From Falsochrobactrum tianjinense (GTDB lineage: Bacteria > Pseudomonadota > Alphaproteobacteria > Rhizobiales > Rhizobiaceae): a stretch of 64,000 nucleotides of DNA. Positions 59,685 through 64,000 of the stretch are shown one piece after another (positions within the stretch are counted from its first letter, which is position 1; each line of letters opens with the position of its first letter). Under the pieces are notes generated by a model that was not told the DNA's origin, searched no databases, and worked only from the letters and a program-made list of their open reading frames with translations. The stretch is from positions 936,597 to 1,000,596 of the forward strand of contig NZ_JAHRVA010000001.1 in the NCBI RefSeq assembly GCF_019100495.1, given 5' to 3'. Made by a program: the position numbers and the translations under genes.

Positions 59685-60140
59685 CGAACGGCGGGCCTTG
59701 GCCTTACCGTACTTCTTACGTTCAACGACGCGGCTATCGCGGGTCAGGAAGCCACCCTTCTTGAGAATCGTGCGCAGGCCCGGTTCGTAGTAGGTGAGGG
59801 CCTTGGAGATACCGTGACGAACGGCACCGGCCTGACCGGAGAGGCCGCCGCCGGCAACAGTGGCGACGATGTCGAACTGACCGGCGCGGTTCGATGCGAT
59901 GATCGGCTGCTGGAGGATCATCTGCAGGACCGGACGTGCGAAATACTTTTCGAATTCCTTGTCGTTGACGGTGATCTTGCCGGAGCCCGGCTTGACCCAA
60001 ACGCGTGCAACGGCGTCCTTACGCTTGCCGGTGGCATAGGCACGGCCCTGTGCATCCAGCTTCTGGACGTGAACCGGAGCGGCGGCTTCGGTCGTGGCAA
60101 CGCTGCCGAGTTCTTCGAGCGAGTTGAGCTGCTCAGCCAT
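59664..60140 (-). CDS. rpsI: 30S ribosomal protein S9
   Basis: A 158-residue protein with the alphaproteobacterial N-terminal extension ([20 protein letters not shown]) before the core [20 protein letters not shown]-type start, [19 protein letters not shown] and the extreme C-terminal end SFQFSKR, which reaches the P-site tRNA. GGGAA precedes the ATG two bases after rplM. Its last codons are part of a 30-bp tandem repeat that continues downstream. Confidence 0.97.
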   Translation of the reverse strand: MAEQLNSLEELGSVATTEAAAPVHVQKLDAQGRAYATGKRKDAVARVWVKPGSGKITVNDKEFEKYFARPVLQMILQQPIIASNRAGQFDIVATVAGGGLSGQAGAVRHGISKALTYYEPGLRTILKKGGFLTRDSRVVERKKYGKAKARRSFQFSKR

Positions 60141-60142
60141 GA

Positions 60143-60607
60143 TTATGCATTCCCTTTGTTCTTGCGGTTCAGCGCTGCGACGTCAAGGACTTCGGGCTGC
60201 TGAGCTTCATGCTGATGGTTCGAGCCTGCATAAACGCGCAGGTTCTTCATCTGGCGACGTCCGAGCGGGCCGCGCGGGACCATGCGCTCGATAGCCTTCT
60301 CAACAACGCGTTCCGGGAAACGGCCTTCGAGAATCTGGCGCGCGGTGCGCTCCTTGATTCCACCCGGGTGGCCGGTGTGCCAGTAATATTTCTTGTCGGT
60401 GTATTTCTTGCCGGTCAGAACAACCTTGTCGGCATTGATGATGATGACATTGTCGCCATCGTCAACATGCGGGGTGAAGGTTGCTTTGTGCTTGCCACGC
60501 AGGCGATTGGCGACGATGGTGGCCAGACGACCGAGGACAATGCCTTCTGCGTCGATCAGAATCCACTTCTTCACCACTTCAGCCGGCTTCTGAGAGAAAG
60601 TTGCCAT
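60143..60607 (-). CDS. rplM: 50S ribosomal protein L13
   Basis: A 154-residue ribosomal protein. Family motifs: [40 protein letters not shown], and [20 protein letters not shown]. First gene of the usual rplM-rpsI pair, with a good sigma-70-type promoter about 115-145 bp upstream. Confidence 0.97.
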   Translation of the reverse strand: MATFSQKPAEVVKKWILIDAEGIVLGRLATIVANRLRGKHKATFTPHVDDGDNVIIINADKVVLTGKKYTDKKYYWHTGHPGGIKERTARQILEGRFPERVVEKAIERMVPRGPLGRRQMKNLRVYAGSNHQHEAQQPEVLDVAALNRKNKGNA

Positions 60608-60722
60608 AGAAGTCTTCCTTAGATTGATCCGAGATCTTACGATCAGGGCTTTTCTTGTTGCTTGTGTTGAGCTTACTCAACTGCGGGCGCGCGAAAGCTA
60701 GCTTTCATGCACTGCCGGCGGG

Positions 60723-60751
60723 TAAATACACAAACTTGGCGTTCTCGTCAA
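60723..60751 (-). promoter_or_regulatory. sigma-70-type promoter of rplM-rpsI
   Basis: On the minus strand TTGACG (60751-60746) and TATTTA (60728-60723) are separated by exactly 17 bases, upstream of rplM with a predicted leader of about 110 nt. The match to consensus is good for an alphaproteobacterium. Confidence 0.65.
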
Positions 60752-60830
60752 GCGCCATTTTCTAATTGCAATATGAAAAGAACAATAGAAACAGAGTGTT
60801 ATATGTTAGGTATTATAATACCGTATATTT

Positions 60831-61256
60831 TTAATGCGGTGGAATGGAGTAAGTTGCAGTTGCATGGGCAATCAGGTTGTTTTCCTCGCCGCTGGTCAGG
60901 CTTATGTCGATGACGGCCAGGCGTTTTCCAAGCTTGAGAATCCGGGCCATTGCCTGCACCGTGCCGGGAGTTGTCTTGCGCAGGAAATTGATATTGAGAT
61001 TGGTCGTTACCGCAAGAGCCACCGGCCCGATATGGGCCAGAATCGCGGCGTAAGCGGCGACATCGGCCAGCGCAAACAGCGATGGTCCCGACACTGTGCC
61101 GCCGGGGCGCAGATGCTGTTCGCCTGCACGAAGCTGCATGGCGGAAAATCCGTCGCCGATATCGATGATCTCGAAATCGCTATTGAGCTGAGGAAATTCC
61201 TGCTTCATGAAAGAGCCAAGCTCTTCTATCTGCATCACAGGTTTCATATCGGCCAT
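60831..61256 (-). CDS. PaaI-family hotdog-fold thioesterase
   Basis: A 141-residue single hotdog domain, probably acting on acyl-CoA thioesters. The start at 61256 follows GGAGGAAAA. The catalytic region reads LRPGGTVSGPSLFALADVAA; most PaaI proteins have HPGG there, with His replaced here by Arg, while the downstream Asp is kept. A second conserved segment is VTTNLNINFLRKTTPGTVQA. Divergent from the CoA-binding protein gene. Confidence 0.87.
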   Translation of the reverse strand: MADMKPVMQIEELGSFMKQEFPQLNSDFEIIDIGDGFSAMQLRAGEQHLRPGGTVSGPSLFALADVAAYAAILAHIGPVALAVTTNLNINFLRKTTPGTVQAMARILKLGKRLAVIDISLTSGEENNLIAHATATYSIPPH

Positions 61257-61312
61257 GCTTTTCCTCCGGTTTTGCAAAGGATAGAATAAACACGCTTGAA
61301 GGGAGTAGCGAT

Positions 61313-61741
61313 ATGCCCATTTCCACCGATCAAGATATTCGCGACATTCTTTTGTCTGTAAAGACGATTGCCCTTCTGGGCGCATCGCCGCGGGCGGAAC
61401 GCCCGAGCAACGGCGTGATGCGCTTTCTTTTGGCCAAGGGATATCATGCCATTCCGGTCAATCCCGGTCAGGCCGGTAAGGAAATCAATGGCCAGCGCGT
61501 TTATGCTACATTGGCCGATATCAATGAGCCGGTGGACATGGTCGATGTATTTCGTGCATCCAGCTACCTTCCGTCCATCGTTGATGAAATTCTGGCGATG
61601 GACCGCAGACCTGATATTTTATGGACCCAGCTTGGTGTGGTTCATGCCGGGGCGGTCGAGCGAGCTGAAGAAGCAGGGCTGAAAGTGGTTATGAACCGCT
61701 GCCCGGCTATAGAATTTCCACGTTTGATCGGCAGGGCATAG
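61313..61741 (+). CDS. CoA-binding protein (YccU-like)
   Basis: A 142-residue single CoA-binding Rossmann domain: IALLGASPRAERPSNGVMRF at the N-terminus, YHAIPVNPGQAGKEINGQRV and VDMVDVFRASSYLPSIVDEI in the middle, then QLGVVHAGAVERAEEAGLKV and MNRCPAIEF. GAAGGGAG precedes the ATG. Metabolic role unknown. It lies 120 bp before the sulfhydrylase gene on the same strand. Confidence 0.9.
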   Translation: MPISTDQDIRDILLSVKTIALLGASPRAERPSNGVMRFLLAKGYHAIPVNPGQAGKEINGQRVYATLADINEPVDMVDVFRASSYLPSIVDEILAMDRRPDILWTQLGVVHAGAVERAEEAGLKVVMNRCPAIEFPRLIGRA

Positions 61742-61861
61742 AAGAGGGATTAATTTTTTATATTATCGTATTTTTACGCAATTTTCTTCTTTGCTTTATC
61801 AGGGGCGCAGCCTAACGTCCGGCCAGATTATTGATATTTCTGATGTAATGAGGAGGAAAAT

Positions 61862-63145
61862 ATGACGAAACGTTCACCCGGCATCGATACGCTGGCGATC
61901 CATGCCGGTGCGAAACCCGATCCGACCACCGGCGCGCGCGTAACGCCCATCTATCAGACGACTTCCTTTGTGTTTGAAGATGCGGACCACGCTGCATCGC
62001 TTTTTGGCCTTCAGGCTTTCGGCAATATCTATACGCGCATCACCAATCCTACCACGGCTGTTCTGGAAGAGCGTATTGCGGCTCTGGAAGGCGGTACGGC
62101 GGCGGTAGCGACCGCGTCCGGCCATGCGGCACAGCTTCTGATTTTCCACACGCTCATGCAGTCGGGTGATAACTTCATCGCCGCCAACAAGCTTTACGGC
62201 GGTTCGATGAACCAGTTCGGGCAGGCCTTTAAATCCTTCGGCTGGGAAGTGCGCTGGGCAGAGGCAACAGACCCTGCGGATTTCGAACATCTCATCGATG
62301 ACCGCACCCGCGCAATTTTCATCGAAAGCTTCGCCAATCCGGGTGGTATCGTTACAGATATTGCGGCCATTGCCGAGATTGCCCACAAGCACGGCCTGCC
62401 GCTGATCGTCGACAATACGCTTGCTTCGCCTTATCTCGTGCGTCCAATCGAACACGGCGCGGATATCGTGGTCCATTCGCTCACCAAGTTCATAGGCGGA
62501 CACGGCAATTCCATGGGCGGCATTCTGGTCGACGGGGGGACCTTCGACTGGGCAAAGTCCGGCAATTATCCGCTTCTGACCGAACCGCGTCCGGATTATG
62601 CGGGTCTGGAGTTGCACAAGACATTCGGCAATATTTCCTTTGCTATCGCCGCTCGCGTGTTGGGTCTGCGCGATTTCGGTCCCGCTATCTCGCCGTTCAA
62701 TGCCTTCCAGATTTTGACCGGGACGGAAACACTGCCATTGCGCATGCAGCGCCACTGCGACAACGCCTTGAAGGTTGCTTCGTGGCTGCATGGACATGAA
62801 AAAGTGTCCTGGGTCAGCTATTCGGGTCTGCCGCACGACAAATTTCATAAGCTCCAGCAGAAATATGCGCCGAAGGGCGCAGGGGCCGTTTTCACATTCG
62901 GCATCAAGGGCGGCTATGATGCGGGCGTGAAGTTTGTCAACAGTCTGGAACTGTTCTCGCTGCTGGCAAATCTTGGCGACACGCGCTCGCTGGTCATCCA
63001 CCCGGCCTCGACCACCCATCGTCAGCTGAACGACGAGCAGAAAGTTGCTGCCGGAGCTGGACCGGACGTCGTTCGCCTGTCGATCGGCATAGAAGACGCA
63101 GACGACATTATCGCAGACCTCGAACAGGCATTGGCAAAGGCTTGA
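61862..63145 (+). CDS. metY: O-acetylhomoserine (thiol)-lyase
   Basis: A 427-residue PLP enzyme of the Cys/Met family, making homocysteine (or methionine) from O-acetylhomoserine and sulfide (or methanethiol). The start follows GAGGAGGAAA. Motifs: YTRITNPTTAVLEERIAALE, GTAAVATASGHAAQLLIFHT, and the PLP lysine in VVHSLTKFIGGHGNSMGGIL. Its length over 420 residues and the GGT-HGNSMGG form separate it from MetC at 2857, so the organism can make homocysteine by two routes. A GC-rich leader upstream could be regulatory. Confidence 0.92.
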   Translation: MTKRSPGIDTLAIHAGAKPDPTTGARVTPIYQTTSFVFEDADHAASLFGLQAFGNIYTRITNPTTAVLEERIAALEGGTAAVATASGHAAQLLIFHTLMQSGDNFIAANKLYGGSMNQFGQAFKSFGWEVRWAEATDPADFEHLIDDRTRAIFIESFANPGGIVTDIAAIAEIAHKHGLPLIVDNTLASPYLVRPIEHGADIVVHSLTKFIGGHGNSMGGILVDGGTFDWAKSGNYPLLTEPRPDYAGLELHKTFGNISFAIAARVLGLRDFGPAISPFNAFQILTGTETLPLRMQRHCDNALKVASWLHGHEKVSWVSYSGLPHDKFHKLQQKYAPKGAGAVFTFGIKGGYDAGVKFVNSLELFSLLANLGDTRSLVIHPASTTHRQLNDEQKVAAGAGPDVVRLSIGIEDADDIIADLEQALAKA

Positions 63146-63164
63146 CGGTTCTGCACCGGTTTTT

Positions 63165-63204
63165 AAACAAGGGCGTGTTCTCACCAGAATGCGCCCTGTT
63201 TCAT
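63165..63204 (+). terminator. terminator of metY
   Basis: AAACAAGGGCG and CGCCCTGTTT can pair with one bulge around a 16-nt loop, followed by CATTATT. It lies 20 bp after the stop. The loop is larger than usual. Confidence 0.5.
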
Positions 63205-63304
63205 TATTGCAGTATCAAATAGCAAACCCGTTCGTATCAGACGATTGCAATACTGCTGCTGCCCGTTGTAGCATTCTTCGTGCTTGATCTTTGAGGAGGG
63301 CAGC

Positions 63305-63697
63305 ATGAACCGGTTTACGGGCAGTTGTCTGTGTGGAGATGTCCAGATTGTGGCTTCAGGTCCTCCAAATCGGGTCGGTCTTTGTCACTGTCTGGACTGC
63401 CGTAAGCATCATGGAGCTCTTTTTCACGCTTCCGCGATATTTCCTCAGGAGGCGGTGACAATCGAAGGAGAAACTCGCGACTATGCCGGACGTTTTTTCT
63501 GTCCCCGCTGCGGCTCCCCGGTTTTTGCACGCACTGCCGACGAGATTGAAATAAGCCTGGGCTCCTTGGATGAAACCGGCCAACTGATGCCAACCTATGA
63601 ACTTTGGACTGTTCGCCGCGAGTCCTGGTTGCCGCCCTTTCCGCTTGTAAGGCGATACGAGCGCGACCGTGACGCCACGAGTCGTTTTGAGAAATAA
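63305..63697 (+). CDS. GFA-family (glutathione-dependent formaldehyde-activating-like) protein
   Basis: A 130-residue zinc-binding protein of the GFA/CENP-V fold. The start at 63305 follows GAGGAGGG. Zinc ligands are in FTGSCLCGDVQI, VGLCHCLDCRKHHGALFHAS and FFCPRCGSPVFAR. Most members are of unknown function; the link to formaldehyde rests on one homologue. Confidence 0.88.
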   Translation: MNRFTGSCLCGDVQIVASGPPNRVGLCHCLDCRKHHGALFHASAIFPQEAVTIEGETRDYAGRFFCPRCGSPVFARTADEIEISLGSLDETGQLMPTYELWTVRRESWLPPFPLVRRYERDRDATSRFEK

Positions 63698-63827
63698 AAT
63701 CACCCTACTGTCGCCGACAATGACAATGATTTTGTGCTTTTAGCGAGCATTTGTAGATAAGCGTGGCACGCGGTACGAGCTGAATAACGTCACGCGTTGT
63801 GAAGGCTCTAAAGTTTTAAAGGAAAAC

Positions 63828-63903
<76 letters not shown>

Positions 63904-64000
63904 GACTGATTTGTCAGTCGTTGTGAGAGCCGTTTAGGCAATTCATACGCAGAGTGCAAGCGTAAAATTATGAATCGCACATCCTTCTTTTATCTCATTG

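Overview
The window (about 55-57% G+C by eye) looks like a chromosomal segment of a Brucellaceae alphaproteobacterium, in the Brucella/Ochrobactrum lineage or a near relative. The evidence is gene order and protein character: an aapJQMP amino-acid transporter, ppk-ppx, an nrdR-ribD-ribE-ribH-nusB operon followed by hppA, plsX-fabH-ihfA-MerR, an LdtR-type regulator beside an L,D-transpeptidase, and a Cys-less HemB. The lumazine synthase is close to, but as I remember it not identical with, that of classical Brucella, so I do not name a species. Most of the window is conserved core genome with small intergenic spaces and clear ribosome binding sites.

Layout. 1-5 kb: small envelope proteins, a predicted ionotropic-glutamate-receptor-like channel, MetC and a PAP2 phosphatase. 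5.4-10 kb: the general L-amino-acid ABC transporter AapJQMP, with a palindromic repeat and a terminator-like hairpin between aapJ and aapQ, then a decayed glyoxalase-like gene. 10-17.5 kb: VOC protein, FAD monooxygenase, a CHCC zinc-finger protein, polyphosphate kinase translationally coupled to exopolyphosphatase, and RNase D. 17.6-31 kb: AspS, a large exported protein, ParC, Bpt, an RDD protein, HemB, a 3-hydroxyisobutyryl-CoA hydrolase-like protein, the LdtR/L,D-transpeptidase pair and GlyA. 31-35 kb: the riboflavin operon. 35-42.5 kb: H+-pyrophosphatase, BamE, a bc1 assembly chaperone, a YceD-like protein, PlsX, FabH, IhfA and a MerR regulator.

An accessory-looking block lies at 42.5-46.6 kb, between the MerR gene and a tRNA-Pro(GGG). 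It holds a small multidrug-resistance/Gdx-type exporter, a solitary divergent ATP synthase subunit a (no other atp gene nearby), and an autotransporter gene broken by an internal deletion that removed most of the beta-barrel and shifted the frame. From 46.7 to 55.5 kb is a compact exopolysaccharide locus: O-antigen ligase/polymerase-like protein, undecaprenyl-phosphate sugar transferase, one GT4 glycosyltransferase, a Wza-like lipoprotein, a Wzz/Wzc-like protein with a degenerate kinase domain, and a CelD-like GNAT protein. The right end carries CtaA, an APH-type kinase, ArgC, agmatinase, RplM-RpsI (with a 30-bp tandem repeat of the rpsI 3' end), a thioesterase, a CoA-binding protein, an O-acetylhomoserine sulfhydrylase, a GFA-type protein and tRNA-Val(TAC).

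The observations most worth a second look are the receptor-channel protein, the orphan atpB paralogue in the block beside tRNA-Pro, the pseudokinase-like Wzc, the broken autotransporter, the aapJ-aapQ palindrome and the repeated 3' end of rpsI.
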